Below, one piece after another: positions 1 to 6,185 of a stretch of DNA of 13,338 bases; the first letter of the stretch is position 1; each line of letters opens with the position of its first letter. The notes beneath the pieces are model-generated. The model was not told the origin of the DNA. It ran no database searches and worked only from the letters and a program-made list of their open reading frames with translations. The DNA is from Pseudomonadota bacterium (GTDB taxonomy: Bacteria > Pseudomonadota > Alphaproteobacteria > Acetobacterales > Acetobacteraceae). Location: contig JAFADX010000042.1 of assembly GCA_023424475.1 (NCBI GenBank), positions 1-13,338 of the forward strand, in the 5' to 3' direction. A program made the position numbers and the translations under genes.

Positions 1-1
1 C

Positions 2-598
2 CTCGCGGCCGCGCTGATGGCCATGGCGCTGCCGGCCGCCGAGGCCGCCCAGGCCACGCTGCGCGCGACCCGCCCCGGGGCGCCGCCGCTGACGCTGCGC
101 GCGACCTCCGGCGCGGAATACTGGACCATCGACGTGCTGGAGGGGGGCGTCTCCAGCCAGCGCATCGAGGTGCAGTCGGACCTGCCGGACCTGGCACCGC
201 GCCTCGCCGACGCGGATGGCGACGGGGCGATGGACCTCTGGGTGCCGGTGATCGGCGGCAATGCGAACACCGCCTGGGACATCTGGCTGATGCAGCCGGG
301 CGAATCCCGCTTCCGGCGCGCCGGCGAGGTCAGCGGCATCGGCTTCTCCCGCGATCGCGCCGGGCGGCTGATCGCGCTGGGCCGCAACGGCTGCTGCAGC
401 ATCGTCTACACCTTCCACGACGTCACCGCCGAGGGAAGGCTGCGCGAAGCCTTCGCCGTCGAGCGCAACCTCGACAGCCTCAACCGCGGCACCTGCGAGC
501 CGCTCGCCATCGCGATCGATGCGCCGCGATCCGCCGTGCGTGCCGTATGCGGCCTGACGCCGGGGCATCTGCCCGGACGGGTGCTGCGCATCCCCTGA
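2..598 (+). CDS. Exported protein of XAC2610-like layout, 5' end outside window
   Basis: The reading frame is open to the window edge. The codons before the first visible ATG (position 17) read LAAAL and continue into MAMALPAAEAAQA, which looks like the hydrophobic core and AxA cleavage region of a signal peptide. The true start is therefore probably upstream and the gene is 5'-partial. Counting from the ATG at 17, residues 65-73 hold DADGDGAMD, a DxDxDG calcium-loop pattern. It is followed by a Gly/Asn-rich stretch, a W-D-I-W-L segment and an F-R-R-A strand. This order resembles the XAC2610 family, whose Xanthomonas member is a periplasmic inhibitor of a lysozyme-like T4SS effector. Four cysteines (126, 127, 160, 178) fit an oxidising compartment. 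Family assignment is from memory of the pattern and is tentative; an FG-GAP-like or unrelated secreted protein is possible. It ends 10 bases from the convergent DUF599 gene. Confidence 0.75.
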   Translation, partial: LAAALMAMALPAAEAAQATLRATRPGAPPLTLRATSGAEYWTIDVLEGGVSSQRIEVQSDLPDLAPRLADADGDGAMDLWVPVIGGNANTAWDIWLMQPGESRFRRAGEVSGIGFSRDRAGRLIALGRNGCCSIVYTFHDVTAEGRLREAFAVERNLDSLNRGTCEPLAIAIDAPRSAVRAVCGLTPGHLPGRVLRIP

Positions 599-608
599 CG
601 CGCAGGCG

Positions 609-1292
609 CTACCCGGCCCCGCGCGTCGCCAGCGCCTCGCGCACCACGGAACGGAACTCGCGCCGGTGCAGTTCGCGCAGCACGAGCAGGCTGGCGGCGA
701 CCAGCGCCAGTGGATGGAGGATCCAGGCCAGCGCCGCCAGGCCGAAATAGTAGGACCGCAGCCCGGTGTTGAAGTGCCGCGCGCCGCGGTTGGCGATCCG
801 CGCCGCGACCTCGGCATACTGTACGGCGGCCGGGTCGCAGGGCATGCCGACCACCAGCGTCGAGACGTAGTTGAACTGCCGCAAGGCCCAGGTCAGCTCG
901 AAGAAGGTGTTGACGAAGATCACCAGCAGTAGGCCGATCTTCACCTCCCACATCATTTCGTCCGGCACCGCGCTCCACGGCAGGACGGCGACGATGTGCC
1001 GCGCGGGATCCGGCGCCGAAAGCATCGCCACCAGCCCGCCCAGCACCAGGATGGAGGTGGTGGCAAGGAAGGTGGTCGAGGACATCAGGTTGCCGATCGC
1101 CGCGATGTCGGAGATGCGGTTCTCGCGTGCGAGCGCGGCCTGCATCCAACGGCGGCGGTGCTCGTCCATGGCCGCGATGACGCTGCGCGCGCGGATGGAG
1201 GGGATGCGGTCGACGATCAGCGCGTAAACCACCCAGCAGAGCACGAAGACGGCGAGCGCCAGCCAGTCGAGGATGGTCAGCGGGAGGGTCAT
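609..1292 (-). CDS. DUF599 family membrane protein
   Basis: This is a 227-aa predicted inner-membrane protein. Hydrophobic segments lie near residues 7-27, 72-92, 116-135 and 181-205, giving four likely membrane helices. Between helices 1 and 2 is a basic, polar loop (RARSVIAAMDEHRRRWMQAA, then ENRISDIAAIGNLMSSTTF). This matches the conserved core of DUF599, as do the later N-T-F-F-E-L-T-W-A-L-R-Q-F-N-Y stretch and HFNTGLRSYYFGLA. No biochemical role is established for the family that I know of. The ATG at 1292 is favoured because it overlaps the stop of the upstream gene as ATGA, the usual sign of translational coupling, and because the protein aligns naturally from there. An in-frame extension to about 1796 is only the shadow of the neighbouring gene. 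Probably cotranscribed with icd. Confidence 0.85.
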   Translation of the reverse strand: MTLPLTILDWLALAVFVLCWVVYALIVDRIPSIRARSVIAAMDEHRRRWMQAALARENRISDIAAIGNLMSSTTFLATTSILVLGGLVAMLSAPDPARHIVAVLPWSAVPDEMMWEVKIGLLLVIFVNTFFELTWALRQFNYVSTLVVGMPCDPAAVQYAEVAARIANRGARHFNTGLRSYYFGLAALAWILHPLALVAASLLVLRELHRREFRSVVREALATRGAG

Positions 1293-1882
1293 CGGGCGGG
1301 TCGGTCCGCCTGCGCGGGTGCCCCGGGCGCGCCGGCCGGCTGGCAGGCCGCGGCGAGCGAATCCCGTGCCGCGAGAGAGGCGCCGGCGAATTGCCCGGCC
1401 GCGCGGTTCCAGGCGAAGGCGAGCGCGACCTCGTGGCATGCCCGGTCCCGGGGGCAATGGGTGGCGTGCAGATGGAGCCAGCCGCCGGGGGCGGTCGGGA
1501 GGGCACGGCGGTCCCGCGTCTCCCCGAACAACACCTGGCGCCGTTCCCGGCCGTCGGCGCCGCGGCAGCGGATCTCGGCCAGCGTCTGCAGATGCGGCCC
1601 GCCTGCGGCGGCGCGGCCGATGCGCCAGCGCACGGTCCCGGGCGACAGCCCGCGGAAGGCGCCCTCCTCGGCCACCACATCGGGGGCCGGCCGGTCGAGG
1701 CAATCGGCCAGGGCGGGTGTCGCCATGGCGAGCACCGCCGACAGGGCCTCCGTGGCCTGCCGGAGCGGCACCGCGCCGATGGCCGCGCGACAGCAAAAGC
1801 CCGGGCCGGGTATGCGGGGCGGCGCTCCCGCATCGCCGGCCCGGAGGGCGCCGAAACGGCCGTCGATCCCGACGACGCGCAT
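1289..1882 (-). CDS. Hypothetical Cys-containing protein, probably exported
   Basis: I do not recognise this 197-aa protein. It starts 14 bases after the icd stop behind a perfect AGGAGG (1888-1893, spacer 5), and its TGA overlaps the ATG of the DUF599 gene. Residues 39-60 (PLRQATEALSAVLAMATPALA and onward) look like a signal peptide ending in ALA, followed by DCLDRP at 60-65. After that come cysteines 106, 143, 149 and 180, which could form disulfides. Residues 1-38 therefore look like an odd extension. A GTG at 1771 would place the signal peptide at the N terminus and give 160 aa, but it has no clear ribosome binding site. I keep 1882 on the strength of the Shine-Dalgarno sequence. Placement inside the icd-DUF599 unit is the main argument that the gene is real. 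Confidence 0.65.
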   Translation of the reverse strand: MRVVGIDGRFGALRAGDAGAPPRIPGPGFCCRAAIGAVPLRQATEALSAVLAMATPALADCLDRPAPDVVAEEGAFRGLSPGTVRWRIGRAAAGGPHLQTLAEIRCRGADGRERRQVLFGETRDRRALPTAPGGWLHLHATHCPRDRACHEVALAFAWNRAAGQFAGASLAARDSLAAACQPAGAPGAPAQADRPAR

Positions 1883-1896
1883 CGGCGCCTCCTGCC

Positions 1897-3111
1897 TCAG
1901 GCCATCTTCTTCTTCAGGTTCTCGTCCAGCTTGGCAAGGAAGGCCTGGGTGTTGAGCCAGGGCTGGTCCTTGCTGATCAGGATCGCGAGGTCCTTCGTCA
2001 TGTGGCCGCTCTCGACCGTCTCGACGCAGACCTGCTCGAGCGCATTGGCGAAGGCCACCACGTCCGGCGTGTCGTCGAACTTGCCGCGATAGGCGAGGCC
2101 GCGGGTCCAGGCGAAGATCGAGGCGATCGGGTTGGTCGAGGTCTCGCGCCCCTTCTGGTGCTCGCGATAGTGGCGCGTCACCGTGCCGTGCGCGGCCTCG
2201 GATTCCACGGTCTTGCCGTCCGGGGAGAGCAGCACCGAGGTCATCAGCCCCAGCGACCCGAAGCCTTGCGCCACGATGTCGGATTCCACGTCGCCATCGT
2301 AGTTCTTGCAGGCCCAGATGTAGCCGCCTTCCCACTTCAGCGCCGAGGCGACCATATCGTCGATCAGCCGGTCCTCGTAGGTCAGGCCGCGCTTCTCGTA
2401 TTCCGCCTTGAACTCGGCGTCGTAGATGGCGCGGAAGATGTCCTTGAACTGGCCGTCATAGGCCTTGAGGATCGTGTTCTTGTGGCTGAAGTACACCGAG
2501 AAGTTGCGCGCCAGGCCATAGTTGAAGGAGGCGCGGGCGAAGCCCTCGATCGACTTGTTGAGGTTGTGGATCATCATCGCGACGCCGCCGGCGGCGGGGA
2601 AGGGGAACTCGCCGATCTCCTGCGGCTGGCCGCCCTCGGGGACATAGGTCATCACGACCTTGCCCGCGCCCGGCACCTTCATCTCGACCGAACGGTAGAT
2701 GTCGCCATAGGCGTGGCGGCCGACGACGATCGGCTTCGACCAGTGCGGCACCAGGCGCGGCACGTTCTGGCAGATGATCGGCTCGCGGAAGATCGTGCCG
2801 TCCAGGATGTTGCGGATCGTCCCGTTCGGGGACTTCCACATCTTCTTCAGGCCGAATTCCTTCACGCGCGCCTCGTCCGGCGTGATGGTCGCGCACTTCA
2901 CGGCCACGCCGTACTGCTTCGTCGCGTTGGCGGCATCGACGGTGATCTGGTCATCCGTCTCGTCGCGCTTCTCGATGCCGAGGTCGTAGTACTTCAGGTC
3001 GATGTCGAGGTAGGGGAGGATCAGCTTGTCCTTGATGAACCCCCAGATGATGCGGGTCATCTCGTCCCCGTCCATCTCGACGACGGGGTTCTTCACCTTG
3101 ATCTTGGCCAT
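1897..3111 (-). CDS. icd: NADP-dependent isocitrate dehydrogenase
   Basis: This enzyme oxidatively decarboxylates isocitrate to 2-oxoglutarate with NADP+ in the TCA cycle. The 404-aa length is that of the homodimeric eukaryote-like class typical of alphaproteobacteria, not the E. coli type. Visible landmarks are KSPNGTIRN at 93-101 (substrate serine 95 and asparagine 97), FREP with Arg109, GRHAYGDIYR at 131-140 (Arg132, Tyr139), the metal-binding aspartates in YEDRLIDDM (245-253) and YDGDVESD (271-278), and the NADP loop HGTVTRHYREHQKG at 308-321. STNPIASIFAWTRGL follows. The start is ATG 3111 (MAKIKVKNPVVEMDGDEMTR), with GAGG a few bases upstream. The longer frame to 3234 is low-complexity and not family-like. 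A weak TTGCCG-N17-CATTTT promoter lies at 3174-3202. Two further genes follow closely, suggesting a transcription unit headed by icd. Confidence 0.97.
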   Translation of the reverse strand: MAKIKVKNPVVEMDGDEMTRIIWGFIKDKLILPYLDIDLKYYDLGIEKRDETDDQITVDAANATKQYGVAVKCATITPDEARVKEFGLKKMWKSPNGTIRNILDGTIFREPIICQNVPRLVPHWSKPIVVGRHAYGDIYRSVEMKVPGAGKVVMTYVPEGGQPQEIGEFPFPAAGGVAMMIHNLNKSIEGFARASFNYGLARNFSVYFSHKNTILKAYDGQFKDIFRAIYDAEFKAEYEKRGLTYEDRLIDDMVASALKWEGGYIWACKNYDGDVESDIVAQGFGSLGLMTSVLLSPDGKTVESEAAHGTVTRHYREHQKGRETSTNPIASIFAWTRGLAYRGKFDDTPDVVAFANALEQVCVETVESGHMTKDLAILISKDQPWLNTQAFLAKLDENLKKKMA

Positions 3112-3173
3112 GGGCTGTCCTCTGCGGGGCGTGCGTGGTGCTGGCCTGTCCCGGGGGCGGCCTGCGCGGGCGG

Positions 3174-3202
3174 AAAATGCCCCGGGCGGAAGGGTGCGGC
3201 AA
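3174..3202 (-). promoter_or_regulatory. Possible icd promoter
   Basis: On the minus strand, TTGCCG (3197-3202) and CATTTT (3174-3179) are separated by 17 bases, about 62 bases before the icd ATG. The -35 match is fair and the -10 match is weak. It is offered because icd is separated from the upstream hydrolase gene by a hairpin and so needs its own promoter. The surrounding leader is extremely GC-rich. Confidence 0.3.
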
Positions 3203-3278
3203 GCCCACGCCCCCACCCCGGCGGCACCGCGCAAAGAATAATGGCTTACAAAGGCCTTTCCGCTTTTGGCGGGATGGT

Positions 3279-3301
3279 CCGGAGGGGCGGCGCCCCTCCG
3301 G
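3279..3301 (-). terminator. Perfect 10-bp hairpin after MBL-fold gene
   Basis: The arms CCGGAGGGGC and GCCCCTCCGG form a perfect 10-bp stem with a 3-base loop, beginning 8 bases after the hydrolase stop. There is no strong U-tract on the minus strand, so termination efficiency is uncertain. On the minus strand it is followed by ACCATCCCGCC and then an AAAGGCCTTT block (3250-3259). Both parts recur at the ends of the enoyl-CoA hydratase and recA genes, which marks this as one copy of a repeated 3'-end element. Confidence 0.65.
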
Positions 3302-3309
3302 TTCCCTCG

Positions 3310-4296
3310 TCACCCGAGGCTGGTCACGTCCATCGGCGCCGGCAGCCAGGCGAAGCCTTCCCCTTCCTTCGCCACCCGGCCGAGCCCCGGCCAGGGGAAG
3401 TGGTAGGAGAGCAGAACCGGCGTATCGGCCGCGAAGCGGTCCAGCGCCCGGGCACGCGTCTGAGCCGACATCTTCGGATCCGTGTCGTAGGCGAATTCGA
3501 GCAGCGGCCGGCGCAGCAGCAGGACGTGGTGATGCGCGAGGTCGCCCGTATAGACCATGACGCTGGGCCCCGAGCTGACCTGGTACATCATGTGCCCGAG
3601 CGTATGGCCCGGCGAGGCGATGGCGCTGACGCCCGGCACCACCTCCCTGCCGTCCCGGACCATCATCATCCGGTCCCGATAGGCATTGAGGTTCTTGGTC
3701 GCACCGCGAATGAAGGCGCCCATGAAGGCCGGGCCGCGGATGTTGCCTTCATCCGTCCAGTACTTCAGGTCAGTCTCGCTGATGGCCACCTGGGCGTTGG
3801 GGAAGTTGCGGTTGCCCTGCGCGTCGACCAGCGCCCAGCAATGGTCGCAATGGGCATGCGAGAGCACCACGAGGTCGATCTGGGCCGGGTCGATGCCCGC
3901 GCTGCGCATGTTGCGCAGCAGCCGCCCCGTGGTGGGGCCGAACATCTGGCTGTCGGCGCCCATGCTGTCGCCCATGCCGGTATCGAACAGGATGAGGTGA
4001 CGGCCGGTGTTCAGCACCAGCGCGTTCTGTTCCAGAAGCGCATTGGCCGGGTCGAGGAAATTCGCCCGCATCATGGCGTTGACCTCGCCCGGACGGGCGC
4101 CGGCGAAGGAATCCTCCGCCTTGCCCAGCGGCAGTGCGCCGTCGGAGATGACCGTCGCTTCGAATTCGCCGAAGCGGAAGCGGTACCAGGCCGGGGCGCC
4201 GCGGCCGACGAAGGGTGCGGAAGCCCGCGCCCGGACCAGCGGCAGGGCCGCGGCGGCGAGGCCGGCGCCCAGGAGGGCGCGGCGTTGGATCGTCAT
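3310..4296 (-). CDS. MBL-fold metallo-hydrolase with Tat-like leader
   Basis: This is a 328-aa hydrolase of the metallo-beta-lactamase superfamily. All ligands of a dinuclear metal site are visible: the HAHCDH motif at 147-152, His231 in SPGHTLGH, Asp252 in TGDLAHH and His299 in SYHFPWPG. The N terminus (MTIQRRALLGAGLAAAALPL, then VRARASA) carries an arginine pair followed by a hydrophobic run and an AxA site. This suggests Tat export of a folded metalloenzyme to the periplasm. The overall layout, with FDTG before the metal motif and a conserved Y-H-F-P-W-P-G-L-G near the end, resembles subfamilies that include lactonases such as AHL-degrading enzymes. The substrate cannot be read from the sequence. 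ATG 4296 has GGGAGGA upstream with a suitable spacer. It is divergent from the 59-aa membrane protein gene and ends at a strong hairpin. Confidence 0.9.
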   Translation of the reverse strand: MTIQRRALLGAGLAAAALPLVRARASAPFVGRGAPAWYRFRFGEFEATVISDGALPLGKAEDSFAGARPGEVNAMMRANFLDPANALLEQNALVLNTGRHLILFDTGMGDSMGADSQMFGPTTGRLLRNMRSAGIDPAQIDLVVLSHAHCDHCWALVDAQGNRNFPNAQVAISETDLKYWTDEGNIRGPAFMGAFIRGATKNLNAYRDRMMMVRDGREVVPGVSAIASPGHTLGHMMYQVSSGPSVMVYTGDLAHHHVLLLRRPLLEFAYDTDPKMSAQTRARALDRFAADTPVLLSYHFPWPGLGRVAKEGEGFAWLPAPMDVTSLG

Positions 4297-4343
4297 GTCT
4301 GGTTCCTCCCAAGATACGGCGCTAGAGCAGACCCCGGCAGCCG

Positions 4344-4368
4344 CCGCCGGAGGCTATCGTTCCGGCGG
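4344..4368. repeat. Inverted repeat in divergent promoter region
   Basis: CCGCCGG (4344-4350) and CCGGCGG (4362-4368) are perfect 7-base inverted arms separated by 11 bases. They lie centrally in the 136-bp gap between the divergent MBL hydrolase and the 59-aa membrane protein gene. An operator for a dimeric regulator would sit here, but GC-rich arms also arise by chance and no regulator gene is adjacent. Confidence 0.4.
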
Positions 4369-4369
4369 A

Positions 4370-4385
4370 CGAAGTTTCCACTTCG
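4370..4385. repeat. Second inverted repeat in divergent region
   Basis: CGAAGT (4370-4375) and ACTTCG (4380-4385) form a perfect 6-bp palindrome with a TTCC centre, one base after the previous inverted repeat. It lies about 48 bases before the plus-strand gene at 4433 and 74 bases before the minus-strand start at 4296. It could be an operator half or an mRNA leader hairpin. Confidence 0.35.
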
Positions 4386-4432
4386 GCGTGCCGTTTGACG
4401 ATTCATTCCCGCGTGACGGGAGGGAGGCACTG

Positions 4433-4612
4433 ATGATCCTTCGCGTGATGGCCCTGGGCCTGGCCGGCCTTGCCGTGGCAGGCGCGGTGACGATCGCCGC
4501 CGGCGCCGGCGTTGCCGTGCTCGCCTGCGCGGCGAAGCGCCGGGCGGAGGCGCGCACCGCCTGGCCCGCGGAAGATGCCGGGGAGGCCCCGCCCGCGGCC
4601 GCCGAGCCGTAA
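4433..4612 (+). CDS. Small single-helix membrane protein, 59 aa
   Basis: This short ORF starts at ATG 4433 behind GGGAGGGAGG with a 5-base spacer, a strong ribosome binding site. Residues 2-33 form one long hydrophobic helix rich in Ala, Gly, Val and Leu. They are followed by a basic patch (AAKRRAEAR, 33-41) and an acidic, Pro/Ala-rich tail (PAEDAGEAPPAAAEP). The positive patch after the helix predicts a cytoplasmic C terminus, so the helix may be a signal anchor. I recognise no family. The stop is 13 bases before the monooxygenase ATG, so the two are likely cotranscribed. Codon use is GC-rich at third positions like the neighbours. It could be a small accessory or stress-type peptide; function unknown. 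Confidence 0.6.
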   Translation: MILRVMALGLAGLAVAGAVTIAAGAGVAVLACAAKRRAEARTAWPAEDAGEAPPAAAEP

Positions 4613-4625
4613 CCGGAGCCGCGCC

Positions 4626-5837
4626 ATGCAGGTCCTGATCGCCGGTGGCGGGGTCGGCGGGCTGACGCTCGCGCTTTCGCTGCACGAGCGCGGCATCCCC
4701 TGCCGCGTCTTCGAGGCCGCGGGCGAGGTGAAGCCGCTCGGCGTCGGCATCAACACTTTGCCGCATGCGATCCGGGAACTCGCCGCGCTCGGCCTCCTGC
4801 CGGCCCTGGATGCGGTCGCGGTCCGCACGCGCGAGCTGCGGTACCTCAACCGCTTCGGGCAGGAGATCTGGGTCGAGCCCCGCGGCACCTGGGCGGGGCA
4901 CGACGTGCCGCAATTCTCCATCCATCGCGGCCATCTGCACGAGGCGCTGTGGCAGGCCGCGCAGCAACGGCTGGGGACCGGCGCCCTGGTGACCGGCGCG
5001 CGCTTCGCCGGCGCCGCGCAGGACGGGTCGGGCGTGACCGCGCGCTTCGCGGACGGGCGCATCGCGCGCGGCGAGGTGCTGGTCGGCGCCGACGGCATCC
5101 ATTCCGTGCTGCGCGCCGCACTGCACCCCGACGACGGCGGCATCCGCTGGAACGGCATCCAGATGTGGCGCGGCGCGGTGGACTGGCCGGAATTCGAGGG
5201 CGGCGACACCATGATCGTCGCCGGCGACATGAAGGAGAAGCTGGTCCTCTACCCCATCGCCGCGGGGTCGAAGCCGGGCAGGCGGCTGACCAACTGGGTC
5301 GTCTGCGCGCAGATCGGCGATGCGGGCCGGCCGCCGCCGCGGCGCGAGGACTGGTCGCGCCCCGGCCGGCTGGCGGAGGTGCTGCCGCATGTCGCCCGTT
5401 TCCGCATCCCGTTCCTCGATGTCGAGGCGCTGGTGCGTGCCACGCCGGAATTCTGGGAATACCCGATGTGCGACCGCGATCCCCTGCCCTGGTGGACGCG
5501 GGGGCGGGTGACGCTGCTCGGGGATGCGGCGCATCCGATGTATCCCGTGGGCTCCAACGGAGCTTCGCAGGCGGTGCTCGATGCGCGCTGCCTCGCGGCA
5601 CTGCTGGCCGAAGGCGATCCCGTCGCGGCGCTGGCGGCCTATGAGGCCGAACGGCTGCCGAAGACCGCCGAGATCGTGCGCAGCAACCGCAAGGGCGGGC
5701 CGGAGCGTGTGGTGGACGTCGTGTCGGAGTTGGCACCCGACGGCTTCGCCCGGCTGGAGGATGTGATCACGCGGGAGGAACTTGCCGCGATCGCCGGCGG
5801 CTATGCGCGCATGGCGGGCTTCGCGGCGCCGCGGTAG
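4626..5837 (+). CDS. FAD-dependent monooxygenase, PhzS-like
   Basis: This is a 403-aa class A flavoprotein monooxygenase (UbiH/PHBH superfamily). The Rossmann FAD fingerprint is at the N terminus (MQVLIAGGGVGGLTLALSLH, with the GxGxxG glycines at 7-12), followed by Glu30 for ribose binding. The DG motif is at 154-160 (GADGIHS). The second FAD-binding GD motif is at 299-316 (GDAAHPMYPVGSNGASQA). The variant MYPVGSNGASQA is what I associate with PhzS-type enzymes, which hydroxylate phenazine-carboxylate derivatives, but no phenazine genes are nearby. An aromatic substrate and NAD(P)H as electron donor are family-level expectations only. The enzyme has no signal peptide and should be cytosolic. 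ATG 4626 follows GGAG with a 6-7 base spacer. It is preceded at 13 bases by the 59-aa membrane protein gene. Confidence 0.88.
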   Translation: MQVLIAGGGVGGLTLALSLHERGIPCRVFEAAGEVKPLGVGINTLPHAIRELAALGLLPALDAVAVRTRELRYLNRFGQEIWVEPRGTWAGHDVPQFSIHRGHLHEALWQAAQQRLGTGALVTGARFAGAAQDGSGVTARFADGRIARGEVLVGADGIHSVLRAALHPDDGGIRWNGIQMWRGAVDWPEFEGGDTMIVAGDMKEKLVLYPIAAGSKPGRRLTNWVVCAQIGDAGRPPPRREDWSRPGRLAEVLPHVARFRIPFLDVEALVRATPEFWEYPMCDRDPLPWWTRGRVTLLGDAAHPMYPVGSNGASQAVLDARCLAALLAEGDPVAALAAYEAERLPKTAEIVRSNRKGGPERVVDVVSELAPDGFARLEDVITREELAAIAGGYARMAGFAAPR

Positions 5838-5911
5838 CGCTTCGGCGCGCACCGCACCATCCGGCGCGTCCGGCCCGGCATCCTGCGCCTCCCTGCGGTG
5901 GAGGAGGACTG

Positions 5912-6124
5912 ATGGCAGGCCTGATGGGCATCTGGGGCCGGGCAGCGGCGCAGCCGCGCCATGGCGCCGCATTCGCCGCCCTGCCCGCGTCGATCGGCGC
6001 GGCGCTCGATCGCCGGGCGCAGCGCCGGCGCCTGGCGGAACTCGACCCGCGGCTGCTGCGCGACATCGGCATCACGCGCGCCGAGGCGCTCGTGGAGGCG
6101 CGCAAGCCGATGTGGCGCCGCTGA
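5912..6124 (+). CDS. DUF1127 (YjiS-like) small protein
   Basis: This is a 70-aa protein. The C-terminal half (residues 37-69, QRRRLAELDPRLLRDIGITR and onward to ARKPMWR) is the typical DUF1127 motif: a short arginine-rich amphipathic region with the L-x-x-L-D-x-R-L-L-x-D-I-G-I-T pattern. DUF1127 proteins are common in alphaproteobacteria. Some arginine-rich members have been linked to RNA metabolism, phosphate or stress responses, but no role can be assigned to this one. The N-terminal 35 residues are Ala-rich and not conserved to my knowledge. The start is firm: AGGAGG lies 4 bases before ATG 5912. It sits 74 bases after the monooxygenase and 61 before the enoyl-CoA hydratase, so cotranscription is possible but not shown. 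Confidence 0.88.
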   Translation: MAGLMGIWGRAAAQPRHGAAFAALPASIGAALDRRAQRRRLAELDPRLLRDIGITRAEALVEARKPMWRR

Positions 6125-6185
6125 GGCGCCGCACTGGCACGCGCACCCGCGCACGGGCAGGATGCGCCAAGACGGAGGAGACACC

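Noticed and set aside
1273..4398. A 1041-codon plus-strand open frame across icd and the MBL hydrolase
   Set aside because: It is antisense to clearly recognised genes, is Arg/His/Gly-rich without any domain, and such long open frames are expected opposite GC-rich genes.
4293..5972. A 559-codon minus-strand frame opposite the monooxygenase
   Set aside because: Antisense shadow of a well-defined FAD monooxygenase, with no coherent domain or ribosome binding site.
6135..6151. TGGCAC with a downstream GC, resembling a sigma-54 promoter before the enoyl-CoA hydratase
   Set aside because: The spacing is GG-N11-GC instead of N10 and the -12 part is CCGC rather than TTGC.
6157..6170. 14-base direct repeat GCAGGATGCGCCAA, also at 8346-8359
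   Set aside because: One copy is before the enoyl-CoA hydratase and the other in the recA upstream region. In a 13-kb GC-rich window a 14-base match is not improbable, and the contexts and orientations differ.
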